Origin: Galbibacter orientalis DSM 19592
Lineage (GTDB): Bacteria; Bacteroidota; Bacteroidia; Flavobacteriales; Flavobacteriaceae
Direction: 5' to 3'
Assembly: GCF_000260115.1 (NCBI RefSeq)
Contig: NZ_JH651379.1
Span: 2,050,501-2,114,500, forward strand
DNA length: 64,000 nt
Below, piece by piece: positions 53,801-61,405 of this stretch. Made by a program: the position numbers and the translations under genes. The notes under the pieces are model-generated. The model was given only the letters and a program-made list of their open reading frames with translations, was not told the DNA's origin and did no database searches. Each line of letters starts with the position of its first letter. The stretch's first letter is position 1.

Positions 53801-55231
53801 GGATTCTTGCCAATGGCATTGGCCACATCATCCGGTGCAGAGGTACAGCGGCCATTGGCCACGGTGGTAATAGGTGGGCTAATTACGGCTACGGCATTAA
53901 CCCTAATCGTGCTTCCTGTCCTGTATATATATTTTACGGAAGGAAAGCTAAAATTGAATTTAAAAAGAAAGAAAATTTCCACTGTTTTAGTTGTAATTGG
54001 AGGAATGTTCTTTCCGGCGATGCAACTTCAAGCACAAGAAATGGATCAGGTGCAGGAGCGGGAACTTACTTTACAGCAAGCCATTGAAATTGCACTTCAG
54101 AATAATAACCGTATTAAGATCGCACAATATGACATAGATGTTGAGGAAACAGGAAAGTACGGTGCGATAACCATTCCCAAAACAGAATTTTCCTATTCAA
54201 GTGGCGAATTTAACACACCCACAATAAAGGATAATTCATATGGAGTTATCCAGCGGATCAATTTTCCTACAGTTTACACTAGTCAGTTCAAGTTGGCAAA
54301 AGCCAGGGTCAAAAGTAGTGAACAACTTAAGGCCATAGCCGAAAATGAACTGATTGCCGACGTAAAAGTTGCCTATTTAAGGTATGTGTTCTTAATGGAA
54401 AATAAACAATTGCTACAGCGCCAAGATAGCCTGTACAGCAACCTTGACAGATCCAGCTCGATGCGTTATAAAACCGGCGAATCCACAAAGCTGGAAAGTG
54501 TGACCTCGGCAACACAATCGATGCAAATAAAGAACAAGCTTCAACAGAACGAGGCCGATTTGAGAATTGCCAATAAACGGTTACAGGTAGTCTTGAAAAC
54601 CAATGATAATATTAGTGTTGCTGATGCTGAACTGGTTCCCCGGGAGATTGATTTGGATATCGAAAGCCAATCCGTGGAGCAAAGTCCCTTGTACGTTTAT
54701 TTAAAACAACAATTGGCCGTAAGGAAACGGGAGACCAACGTGGAAAGGAACAAAGTATTACCTGACCTTATGTTCGGTTATAACAGCCAAACCTTTGTAG
54801 GGGATCAATTTATAGATGGTCAGGACATTCAATATGATAGTGGTGATCGGTTTTCCTATTTTCAGGTAGGTGTGGCTATCCCTATTTTTCCGGGAGGGCA
54901 CCGTTCCAAGATCAACGCGGCAAAAATTGAAGAGGATATCGCCCAGTCTCAAATGGAGCTGAAGCAGACCCAATTGGAAGGCGAGTTACAAAACTTGTTA
55001 CAGGAATATTACAAACTTCAGGGCACTTTAAATTACTATCAAAATGAAGCCCTGCCACAAGCGGAACTAATCATTAATAATTCGGAAAAGAGCTTTAAAA
55101 GCGGTAATGTTTCTTATGCCCAATACCTGCAAAACCTCACTTTGGCGAATAGTATTCAGACAGAATATTTAAATACACTTTATCAATATAACCAGTCCAT
55201 CATAGTAATCGAAGCCTTATTGGGCCTGTAA
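50831..55231 (+). CDS. CzcA-CzcC fusion: divalent-metal RND pump joined to its outer-membrane factor
   Basis: The 1466-residue protein has a complete CzcA-type pump at about 1-1040, with AIDFGLIVDGAVIIVES near D400 and helices 8-12 ending YIYFTEGKLKLNL. At about 1045-1068 comes a sequence with all parts of a signal peptide: KRKK, a hydrophobic core (STVLVVIGGMFFPAMQ) and LQAQ. A full outer-efflux protein follows to residue 1466 (FQVGVAIPIFPGGHRSK). After cleavage by signal peptidase the chain would give both pump and channel. It is the intact paralogue of the gene split by the IS at 15050. Substrate is Zn, Co, Ni or Cd. Confidence 0.93.
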   Translation: MLDKIIQFSINNKLVVGILTLFLIGWGTYSLTKLPISAVPDITDNQVMVITVSPTLAAQEVEQLVTFPVEQTMVSIPEIKDMRSFSRFGLSIVTIVFEEDTDLYWARQQVQERLSSAADEIPEGVGKPEMAPVTTGLGEIYQYTVLPEEGYEDQYDVTELRTIQDWIIKRQLLGTKGVAEVSGFGGFVKQYEIAIDPNKLQSMDITIEDIFTALEMNNQNTGGAYIDKGPNAYFIRSEGLVNNLDEINKIVVRESNGTPILIRDVAKVQFGHGIRYGAATRNGEGEVVTGIVMMLKGANSSAVISDVKEKIEQIKQTLPEGVTIEPFLDRKHLVDRAIGTVTTNLVEGALIVIFVLILFLGNLRGGLVVASVIPLSMLFAIAMMNLFGVAGNLMSLGAIDFGLIVDGAVIIVESVMFGIHSGKKKYAGVEKLSSGQMDVEVKSSAGKMMNSAAFGQIIILIVYLPILALSGVAGKMFHPMAQAVMFAILGALILSLTYVPMMSALALGRKTAHKRNFSDKMMDFFQRIYSPIIEAALRAKLLVLGLAIGLFIITLIMFSYMGGEFIPQLDEGDFAVETRVPVGSSVQQLIDVSQKAQTILLKEYPDEVTQVVNKIGSGEIPTDPMPIEAGDMMVILSPKDDWTSADGREGLIAEMQESLSVIPNATFSFQQPIQMRFNELLTGAKQDVVLKIYGEELSTLSDLANEVGQKIKSVEGVNDLYVEEITGLPQIKIKLNRDKIAQYGLNVADINNAIETGFAGKSAGMVFEGERRFDLVVRLQEESRGDITDVENLYIGTPEGQQIPLSEVANVSFEPGPVQIQRDNAKRRVMVGFNVRDRDVQSIIEDIKQIMATNVDMPPGYYVTYGGQFQNLKEANQRLMIALPVALLLILILLYFAFGSIKQSLLIFTAIPLSAIGGVFALLLRGMPFSISAGVGFIALFGIAVLNGIVLIAEFNRLKEEGVTDTYERVLKGTRVRLRPVLMTATVAALGFLPMALATSSGAEVQRPLATVVIGGLITATALTLIVLPVLYIYFTEGKLKLNLKRKKISTVLVVIGGMFFPAMQLQAQEMDQVQERELTLQQAIEIALQNNNRIKIAQYDIDVEETGKYGAITIPKTEFSYSSGEFNTPTIKDNSYGVIQRINFPTVYTSQFKLAKARVKSSEQLKAIAENELIADVKVAYLRYVFLMENKQLLQRQDSLYSNLDRSSSMRYKTGESTKLESVTSATQSMQIKNKLQQNEADLRIANKRLQVVLKTNDNISVADAELVPREIDLDIESQSVEQSPLYVYLKQQLAVRKRETNVERNKVLPDLMFGYNSQTFVGDQFIDGQDIQYDSGDRFSYFQVGVAIPIFPGGHRSKINAAKIEEDIAQSQMELKQTQLEGELQNLLQEYYKLQGTLNYYQNEALPQAELIINNSEKSFKSGNVSYAQYLQNLTLANSIQTEYLNTLYQYNQSIIVIEALLGL
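54031..54039 (+). other. Predicted internal signal-peptidase site in the CzcA-CzcC fusion
   Basis: The residues LQAQE around 1066-1070 follow a basic KRKK and a hydrophobic stretch, as at a normal signal peptide end. The same arrangement is found at ASASAQ near 18200-18215 in the disrupted paralogue. Cleavage would separate pump from outer-membrane factor. Confidence 0.5.
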
Positions 55232-55263
55232 CAAACTTAATGCTACCATTAAAATATAAAAAG

Positions 55264-56463
55264 ATGAAAATTCAATTCAATACAAAAATTTCACTGCTCA
55301 TTTTATCCACCCTATTTATAGTGGCTTGCGGCAACAAGGATTCAGAAAAAATGGAAACTTCCGCAGGATCTTCTATGCCAAAAGAACAGCCTGCTGCAAA
55401 CGGGGCCAAACAGATCACTTTTACAAAGGATCAATACAATCTTGCCGGAATAGAAACCGGGGAGATCGAAATGAGAAATCTTAGCAACATTATTAAACTC
55501 AACGGTGTTATTGATGTGGAACCCAAAAGTATGGCCTCTGTATCTGCCCCGTTAGGTGGGTATGTAAAAACCGCCGGAAAGTTACCTGGAGAAGAAGTCA
55601 AAAAAGGACAGGTCCTGGCAACGATCGAAAACCCTGAATTTATCCAAATCCAACAGGATTACCTTGAAAGCTTAGGCAAGCTGCAATTTCTTGAAGAAGA
55701 ATATAATAGACAAAAACAATTAAGGGAAGAGGACATCAATTCTGCAAAAACTTTCCAACAGGTTTCTTCAGATTATAAAATAACACAAGGCCGGGTCAAG
55801 GCGTACGAACAACAACTTGCGCTTGTCGGAATCAGTAGAAAATCTGTTCAAAACGGGAACATTTCACGGACAGCAAACCTTTATGCACCTATAACAGGTT
55901 TTGTAAAAACAAGCAATGTGAATATCGGTGATTATGTGTCACCACAAGATGTGCTCTTTGAAGTGGTTAATTTGGAGGATATTCATTTGGCATTGAATGC
56001 CTTTGAAAAAGATCTGGGAAAAATCGAAGTAGGCCAAACCGTAAAATTCTCCCTTGCCAATGATAATAAATTCAACCGTACAGCAGAAGTTTTTTTAATA
56101 GGAAAAGCTACAGGAAACGATCGCATCACACCTGTTTACAGCCATATAAAAAAAGAAGACAAAAAAGGCATATTACCGGGAATGTACGTGAAAGCCTGGA
56201 TAGAAAGCGGTACAGATAAGCAAAAGGCGATCCCATCGGAAGCCATTGTTCAATATGAAGGAAAGGATTTTATAATCCTTCAAACCGAAAAATCTGATAA
56301 TGCTTATACTTTTAAATTGGAACAGGTAAAAAAAGGAATTGAGCAGGAAGGATACACGGCCATAACCTTTGCTGAAAATGCTGATGTCAGCAATTTCAAG
56401 CCGGTGGTCAAGAATGCCTATTCCATTTTGTCCGCATTGAGAAATTCGGAAGAAGAAGAATAG
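55264..56463 (+). CDS. czcB: CzcB-like periplasmic adaptor, lipoprotein (second module)
   Basis: ATG 55264 is chosen because a lipobox (FIVAC) then follows a normal signal peptide; an in-frame ATG at 55240 adds eight residues (MLPLKYKK). The 399-residue protein has lipoyl halves GGYVKTAGKLPGEEVKKGQV and ITGFVKTSNVNIGDYVSPQD and a coiled-coil hairpin (LGKLQFLEEEYNRQKQL). A barrel and a membrane-proximal domain follow. It lacks the His-rich linker of the adaptor at 19444 and ends RNSEEEE. It lies 32 bp after the fusion pump gene and 33 bp before the MFS gene. Confidence 0.9.
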   Translation: MKIQFNTKISLLILSTLFIVACGNKDSEKMETSAGSSMPKEQPAANGAKQITFTKDQYNLAGIETGEIEMRNLSNIIKLNGVIDVEPKSMASVSAPLGGYVKTAGKLPGEEVKKGQVLATIENPEFIQIQQDYLESLGKLQFLEEEYNRQKQLREEDINSAKTFQQVSSDYKITQGRVKAYEQQLALVGISRKSVQNGNISRTANLYAPITGFVKTSNVNIGDYVSPQDVLFEVVNLEDIHLALNAFEKDLGKIEVGQTVKFSLANDNKFNRTAEVFLIGKATGNDRITPVYSHIKKEDKKGILPGMYVKAWIESGTDKQKAIPSEAIVQYEGKDFIILQTEKSDNAYTFKLEQVKKGIEQEGYTAITFAENADVSNFKPVVKNAYSILSALRNSEEEE

Positions 56464-56496
56464 TCCCAATTTGAAAAATAATTTTAAGATATCAGG

Positions 56497-57753
56497 ATGA
56501 AATTCGGCAAGGCCATATCCAAATTAACAGAACCCTTTCAGGCACTGCAAAACAAGCTGTTTGCGAAAGTATATCTGGCACAGACTATTATCCTGCTGGG
56601 GGATGCCTTTACCTGGGTTGGCCTTGCATTACTGGCCTATCAATTTGGGAAAGGAAGGGCTGCGGTAATTTTGGCCACGGCACTCACTTTACGGGTAACC
56701 GCTTTCATCCTCTTTTCTCCATTTGCCGGTGTGCTTGCAGACCGCATAGACCGGAAAAAGATTCTGTACACGACCCATTTTATCAGAATGGGGCTTGTCG
56801 CCTTGCTGCCGTTCGTTAGCGCCGAATGGCAAATTTACGTTTTGGTGTTTCTTATGAATGTTTTCAATGCCTTTTTTAGCCCTACCTATCGTTCTGTGAT
56901 TCCTCAGATCGTAGATAAAAAATTATATCGGCAGGCTATCGGTTTATCGGCTGCCACGTATCAGTTATTAGGAGTTTTGGGTCCAGGACTGGCGGGCATA
57001 CTTGCAGTTTGGTTGGGTGCCAGGGAAATATTCCTGGTTGATGCGGGAACATTTATTATCGCAGGGATTTTGCTCCTAACACTTCCGAAAAGCTTTTTAA
57101 ATGCTCCAAAAGAAGAAAAGGTTCTACAGAAACACCCTACTACCTGGCAAGATGTTACAAAAGGGGCCAAGCTCTTGTTTCAAAATAGATATATATGTTT
57201 TGCCCTTTTCATAGAACTGGTATCGGCGATGGCCGGAGCTTTCATATTGGTAAATACCATCATTCTCGTAAAGGGTGGATTGAGCCTGACCGATAGGGAA
57301 TATGGTTTGATTATGGCCGCTTTCGGTATTGGCGCAACGGTGGCCGCCTTCGTTTCCGGGGTTATTGATAAATCCAAATCGAGGCAGGTTTCCTTAATAG
57401 TGGGAGCACTGGTATTGGGACTGTCAATTAGTGCCGCAAACTACCTGAATTTCTCTTTGCTTTTTGTGTTCTGGATCTTTGCCGGTTTGGGGCAAAGTCT
57501 TGCAGAAATTCCTTCGGAAACGCTTATCGGTGAAAATATCGCTGACGAAGAACAAGGCAAAGTATATGGCTCCCATTTTGCATTTTCACATCTGTGGTGG
57601 GCTATCGCATATCCGATAGCCGGATTATTGGGAACTAATTTTCCTGAAAAGGAATTTCTCTACGGTGGTATCCTGGCATTATCGCTGTTACTGATAATGT
57701 TTCTACTGTTAAGGCCAAAAGAGAAGCCCAATATTAAAATCAATTTAAATTAA
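56497..57753 (+). CDS. MFS exporter, possibly NreB-like
   Basis: The 418-residue protein has 12 predicted helices and the MFS loop motif between helices 2 and 3 (GVLADRIDRKKIL). Features such as FNAFFSPTYRSVIPQIV and AEIPSETLIGENIADEEQG match the MFS_3/enterobactin-exporter-like group that also contains NreB nickel exporters. It lacks the His-rich C-terminal tail of classical NreB and ends KPNIKINLN. Placement between CzcB and HupE/UreJ genes favours export of Ni or Co, but drug or siderophore export cannot be excluded. Confidence 0.82.
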   Translation: MKFGKAISKLTEPFQALQNKLFAKVYLAQTIILLGDAFTWVGLALLAYQFGKGRAAVILATALTLRVTAFILFSPFAGVLADRIDRKKILYTTHFIRMGLVALLPFVSAEWQIYVLVFLMNVFNAFFSPTYRSVIPQIVDKKLYRQAIGLSAATYQLLGVLGPGLAGILAVWLGAREIFLVDAGTFIIAGILLLTLPKSFLNAPKEEKVLQKHPTTWQDVTKGAKLLFQNRYICFALFIELVSAMAGAFILVNTIILVKGGLSLTDREYGLIMAAFGIGATVAAFVSGVIDKSKSRQVSLIVGALVLGLSISAANYLNFSLLFVFWIFAGLGQSLAEIPSETLIGENIADEEQGKVYGSHFAFSHLWWAIAYPIAGLLGTNFPEKEFLYGGILALSLLLIMFLLLRPKEKPNIKINLN

Positions 57754-57803
57754 GAACATAGAATAATAAATTTTTTAATCACTAATATCAAAATCAATAA
57801 ATT

Positions 57804-58016
57804 ATGAAAAGAGTATTTTTTATTACAGCCGTTACAATGACCTTATTGGCATCTTGCAAGGACGAACCCAGAACTAAAATGGGACCAACAACGCAGGATG
57901 AGATTAAGAAAGACAATAATGCAGAAATGCTTAGGACCCAGGATAGCATCCAAATGGCCCACAAAAAAACAATGGATAGTTTAGAACAGGTAAAATCTCA
58001 CGGGCACGCCCATTAA
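57804..58016 (+). CDS. Small lipoprotein with His-rich tail, 70 residues
   Basis: The signal peptide and lipobox (TMTLLASC, Cys18) are followed by a charged helical segment (MLRTQDSIQMAHKKTMDSLE) and the tail KSHGHAH. The ligand-type tail suggests divalent metal binding in the periplasm, perhaps Ni or Co. No named family was recognised. It lies 50 bp after the MFS gene and 53 bp before the HupE/UreJ gene, with a hairpin in the latter gap. It is likely part of the metal operon. Confidence 0.7.
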   Translation: MKRVFFITAVTMTLLASCKDEPRTKMGPTTQDEIKKDNNAEMLRTQDSIQMAHKKTMDSLEQVKSHGHAH

Positions 58017-58023
58017 TAACTAT

Positions 58024-58055
58024 AATCCCATTTTAGCGTAATGCAAGATGGGATT
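58024..58055 (+). terminator. Intergenic hairpin before the HupE/UreJ gene
   Basis: AATCCCAT (58024-58031) pairs with ATGGGATT (58048-58055) across a 16-nt loop and TAATC follows. The T-tail is poor, so it may be a processing hairpin rather than a terminator. Confidence 0.4.
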
Positions 58056-58069
58056 TAATCAAGTTTACT

Positions 58070-58759
58070 ATGAAAATAAAAAAGATAATATCCTTTCTGA
58101 TACTGACCATCGTTTGCGCACTTTGTAGTACTGCATTTGCGCACGGTGTCGATGAAAACACACAAACGTTTTTATTAGGAAATAGTGGTGTTGCATTTGG
58201 CCCCTTTCTTTACATAGGAGCAAAACATATGATTACAGGCTATGACCATCTACTATTTTTGGTAGGCGTTATCTTCTTTTTGTTTAAACCGAAAGAAGTG
58301 CTTTTGTATGTTAGCTTTTTTACAATTGGTCACAGTACCACTTTACTATTAGGTGTTTTAGCCGACATCAATATTAATGCATACTTAATAGATGCTATCA
58401 TTGCGCTCTCTATTGTATATAAGGGATTCGACAATTTGGGAGGTTTCAAACGTTTCTTTGGCAAACAACCAAACACGAAAGCAGCAGTTTTAATATTCGG
58501 GCTGTTTCACGGTTTTGGTCTTGCCAGTAAACTGCAAGAATTCAAGTTTGATAAAGAAGGTCTTTTCACTAACCTGATTGGTTTCAATATAGGTGTAGAA
58601 ATAGGACAATTTATTGCTTTAGCGGTAGTGTTGATTCTTATAACCGTATGGAGAAGACAACGCAGTTTTATGAAATTTTCAACAATTACGAATACAGCTT
58701 TGATGGCCGCTGGGTTTTTATTGCTCGGTTTTCAATTAACAGGCTACTTTACATCTTAA
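58070..58759 (+). CDS. HupE/UreJ-family membrane protein
   Basis: The 229-residue protein has a signal peptide ending FAHG and about six helices. Family hallmarks are GAKHMITGYDHLLFLVGVI (the HxxxxxDHxxF metal motif), FTIGHSTTLLLGVL and FGLFHGFGLASKLQEF. HupE/UreJ proteins import Ni or Co for hydrogenase or urease; no such enzyme is visible here. The setting, next to a Czc fusion and MFS exporter, suggests Ni/Co handling or efflux accessory function. It is 11 bp before the anchored protein gene. Confidence 0.87.
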   Translation: MKIKKIISFLILTIVCALCSTAFAHGVDENTQTFLLGNSGVAFGPFLYIGAKHMITGYDHLLFLVGVIFFLFKPKEVLLYVSFFTIGHSTTLLLGVLADININAYLIDAIIALSIVYKGFDNLGGFKRFFGKQPNTKAAVLIFGLFHGFGLASKLQEFKFDKEGLFTNLIGFNIGVEIGQFIALAVVLILITVWRRQRSFMKFSTITNTALMAAGFLLLGFQLTGYFTS

Positions 58760-58770
58760 AAAAAATAACT

Positions 58771-59403
58771 ATGTCAGAAATGAAACATCCAGTATTGGAA
58801 AAAAGTAAAATTATAAAAGCAACCGCCATTTCACTAATCGTCGGTGCGCTATTATTGGTTATAGCGGTTTTACCGGCAGAATTTGGAATGGATCCCACGG
58901 GTGCGGGAAAATTATTGGGATTTAGCAAACTTTACGTTCCCGAAGAAACCGGCACATCTAGTTTGGGAGCTATGTCAACAAATCCCTCGACTCAAATAAT
59001 CAAACTCGAAAAAGCAGGTTCGGGGCCCAAAGTGGAAAGACCTGTAGAGGCTGATAATCCTCCTCCGACCACGCAATTAAGTTCACGTGAAGATGAAACC
59101 AAAGTGGTTGTTCCAGCAGGGAAAGGTATCGAATTCAAAATAAATATGCTTAAATACGGGAAAATGAAATACGAATGGACTACCGCAAATGGTGAGGTTC
59201 TTTATTTCGATTTTCACGGTGAGGTAAAACAAGAAAAAGAAGTAAAGGAAGTTTACTTCGAAAGTTACACCATTGCCAATTCCAACAATATGGTGGGTAC
59301 TTTTTTAGCCCCTTATGAAGGAAAACACGGATGGTTTTTTAGGAACACCGGTGATGAGGACGTTATAGTAAATTTAAGACTGAAAGGTCAGTATGCATTA
59401 TAA
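58771..59403 (+). CDS. Membrane-anchored periplasmic protein beside HupE/UreJ
   Basis: ATG 58771 follows the HupE/UreJ stop by 11 bp; longer readings overlap that gene out of frame and are rejected. The 210-residue protein has one N-terminal helix (TAISLIVGALLLVIAVLPA) and an extended linker rich in Pro and Glu. A beta-rich C-terminal domain follows (about 105-210) with FKINMLKYGKMKYEWTTANG and APYEGKHGWFFRNTGDEDV. It resembles proteins annotated as transmembrane anchor proteins next to HupE/UreJ genes. Function is unknown. Confidence 0.68.
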   Translation: MSEMKHPVLEKSKIIKATAISLIVGALLLVIAVLPAEFGMDPTGAGKLLGFSKLYVPEETGTSSLGAMSTNPSTQIIKLEKAGSGPKVERPVEADNPPPTTQLSSREDETKVVVPAGKGIEFKINMLKYGKMKYEWTTANGEVLYFDFHGEVKQEKEVKEVYFESYTIANSNNMVGTFLAPYEGKHGWFFRNTGDEDVIVNLRLKGQYAL

Positions 59404-59407
59404 TTTT

Positions 59408-59474
59408 AAGTCCTGCAATGGAAGGTCAATTTCTACAACCTAATAGAAATAGCCTTCCATTCAGCAGGCACAAA
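59408..59474 (+). repeat. Conserved intergenic hairpin element, copy 2
   Basis: AAGTCCTGCAATGGAAGG pairs with CCTTCCATTCAGCAGG, and CACAAA follows. Inside is a second stem, ATTTCTA with TAGAAAT. It matches the element at 42180-42248 in arms and flanks, with two compensated pair changes. It begins 5 nt after a stop codon. Confidence 0.6.
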
Positions 59475-59550
59475 TCATATCCACATATTTCAAAAAATTA
59501 TTGCTATTCCGGCAATTCAAACATATTTAAATTTTAAAAGTGAACTTATT

Positions 59551-59892
59551 TTGATATTACTCTACTCAAATAAATATGCAGTCTATATGATTGTCAAGGA
59601 AAAGGTTGATTTTCAAGATTGCAATCAGGCACTAACTTTCTTAAAATCAAAAGTTACGGAAGAGATTGATATCAGGCTGTACTTAGAAGTTAATGAATTT
59701 GCTATAGAGGAATTGTTGCGGGAAATCAGTTTCAAATTTCAAAGTAATATAAAGAAAATGGCAATCGTTTGTAACAACGAATCTATAGAAAGTATTCGAA
59801 AAATAACCAATAAATTTTATGATTCGGAAGTTAAATTTTTTGAAATTCAAGAAAATACAAAGGCTAAAAAGTGGATTCAATTGAAAGCTTGA
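59551..59892 (+). CDS. Short SpoIIAA-like (STAS-fold) protein
   Basis: The 113-residue reading from TTG 59551 includes the expected first strand (NKYAVYMIVKEKVDFQD). ATG 59587 would remove it, so TTG is preferred, with doubt. The centre (IDIRLYLEVNEF) and the C-terminus (KFFEIQENTKAKKWIQL) are similar to those of the SpoIIAA-like protein at 23102 (NYFDLENREIAKQWIKK). It closes the second metal module as the other member accompanies the first. The conserved hairpin element lies 77 bp upstream. Role unknown. Confidence 0.6.
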   Translation: MILLYSNKYAVYMIVKEKVDFQDCNQALTFLKSKVTEEIDIRLYLEVNEFAIEELLREISFKFQSNIKKMAIVCNNESIESIRKITNKFYDSEVKFFEIQENTKAKKWIQLKA

Positions 59893-59970
59893 AAGAATTA
59901 TTTATGAACCCGGATTAGAGTTTTTGTCAATGTGGGTCTATTTAAATTAACAAATAAACCCAGATAGGAT

Positions 59971-60822
59971 TTGGAAAAACTTTTACTTAGAATAATAGAT
60001 GACTACAAAAAAGAAATGAAACCCGTAGAAGAATCCAACCTCAATGATTTCAGCATCGTTGAAAAGGGAATCTCGATTTCCAGACAGTATTTACAGAAAT
60101 TACGAATATGCGTTCGTGAAAATGAGTTCAAAAATTCAGAGGAAGAAATCACATTTTTCAAAAAGCATAAGCCCTATGTTTACAGTCGCTTGAAATATTA
60201 TGCTAAACTTTATAATTTTCTGATTAACCGGCCTGCCGGAACCATTAAATCGCAGCAACTTTTCATAGACGATGAGATTAAAAAACTTCAGGAAAGCAAT
60301 CGCCGCCATTTAGACTTTATAAAGTATTATAGAGAAGGATCAACCATTCTCGATGAGTTCTATTTTTTGCGGGGAAAAGACAAAATCAGCTTGGTTTCAG
60401 ACACCTCGCATTTTTATACCGATGCAGAATTTTCCACGAGCCACGATAATGCCGTTGCCAAAATTATGGCCTATGATCTTTTAGTCAACCACTACATTCA
60501 GGAACTGGACGATTTAAGGGATTTAACTTATGGCAAATCGCGGAAAATAAACACTTTAGCCAATGGAGACCGACTGAGTTGGACCGCTTCAAAAACCGAC
60601 TTGATCGAATTGATATATGCTTTACAAGCCTCTGGAGCCATAAAAAGTGGAACTGCCGGAATCAAAGAAATGGCTATTGCTTGTGAAAGTATTTTTGATC
60701 TTAATCTTGGAAATGTCTATCGAACTTTTTTAGAAATACGTGAACGAAAAATTGACCCTACCAAGTTTATTGACAGGCTAAAATCCACACTTTTACAAAG
60801 AATGGAAGAAACTGACGGTTAA
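59971..60822 (+). CDS. rteC: RteC-family protein of a conjugative transposon
   Basis: The 283-residue soluble protein starts at TTG. Family signatures are the central DISTSHFYTDAEF-like segment (SDTSHFYTDAEFSTSHDN) and YDLLVNHYIQELDDL. The C-terminal half has WTASKTDLIELIYALQASGA, then FDLNLGNVYRTFLEIRERK. RteC activates the excision operon in CTnDOT-type elements. Its presence, with an excisionase-like HTH gene after it, marks mobile-element DNA adjoining the metal island. A repeat-containing spacer of 295 bp follows. Confidence 0.88.
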   Translation: MEKLLLRIIDDYKKEMKPVEESNLNDFSIVEKGISISRQYLQKLRICVRENEFKNSEEEITFFKKHKPYVYSRLKYYAKLYNFLINRPAGTIKSQQLFIDDEIKKLQESNRRHLDFIKYYREGSTILDEFYFLRGKDKISLVSDTSHFYTDAEFSTSHDNAVAKIMAYDLLVNHYIQELDDLRDLTYGKSRKINTLANGDRLSWTASKTDLIELIYALQASGAIKSGTAGIKEMAIACESIFDLNLGNVYRTFLEIRERKIDPTKFIDRLKSTLLQRMEETDG

Positions 60823-60854
60823 TTTATATCAATCCTGAAAATGTTAAATTTTCT

Positions 60855-61005
60855 CCCAAGTGGGGTGCGACTTGGGAAAAAATAAGATTAATTTTTTTTA
60901 ATGGTATTTGGTATTGGCTTTCCAAAGGCAAACAATCAAATAAAACCAATTTAACTCATTGAAAATGAGAAAATAAAAACACCCAACTTGGATGTAACTT
61001 GGGAA
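60855..61005. repeat. Two imperfect copies of a 24-bp CCCAA...ACTTGGGAA motif
   Basis: The copies lie at 60855-60878 and 60982-61005. They share CCCAA, a GG-TG centre and ACTTGGGAA, or CTTGGGAA with flanking A. Each can form a short stem. They lie between RteC and the HTH gene and could be regulator-binding sites or transcript-end hairpins. Confidence 0.45.
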
Positions 61006-61056
61006 TAAAACCCAATAAACCACCCCAAATTTGTAGAACGAAAGTCAAATCCTGCG

Positions 61057-61098
61057 AAGGGCTATCAAATTAGTTTAGACTGAGGCGATAGCCCTTTT
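61057..61098 (+). terminator. Leader hairpin with T-run before the HTH gene (attenuator candidate)
   Basis: AAGGGCTATC (61057-61066) pairs perfectly with GATAGCCCTT (61087-61096) across a 20-nt loop, and TT follows. It lies 20 bp before ATG 61118, so it could attenuate or terminate readthrough into the HTH gene. Confidence 0.6.
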
Positions 61099-61117
61099 CA
61101 TTTAAAACCGTTCTATT

Positions 61118-61402
61118 ATGCCAACAAGTATCATTACCACAGACGATCTTCGGGAATTCAAAATGGAATTGCTCGACGACATTAAAAAGCTCCTATCCCG
61201 ACAAGCCACAGGGAAAATCAAAAAATATCTGAAATCTTCCGAAGTAATGGAACTGCTTCAGGTCAGTCCGGGAACACTTCAAAATCTTCGCGTCAATGGC
61301 ACGTTACCCTACACCAAAGTGGGCGGTATCATTTACTACGATGCCGAGGAAATCCAGAATGTGATGACCGCAAACCGTGTGCAGCACGGATTAAATTCTT
61401 AA
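61118..61402 (+). CDS. Helix-turn-helix DNA-binding protein, excisionase-like
   Basis: The 94-residue protein has an N-terminal coiled stretch (DDLREFKMELLDDIKKLL) and a C-terminal MerR-like/HTH_17 domain (YLKSSEVMELLQVSPGTLQN, then LPYTKVGGIIYYDAEEI). Such proteins sit at the start of mobilisation or excision operons in Bacteroidota conjugative transposons, controlling excision. It ends 3 bp before the next gene. It is preceded by a leader hairpin and a pair of repeats. Confidence 0.85.
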   Translation: MPTSIITTDDLREFKMELLDDIKKLLSRQATGKIKKYLKSSEVMELLQVSPGTLQNLRVNGTLPYTKVGGIIYYDAEEIQNVMTANRVQHGLNS

Positions 61403-61405
61403 GCG

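Noticed and set aside
58648-58770. Earlier start for the membrane-anchored protein within the HupE/UreJ gene.
   Set aside because: The extension overlaps a conserved gene out of frame and ATG 58771 follows its stop with normal spacing.
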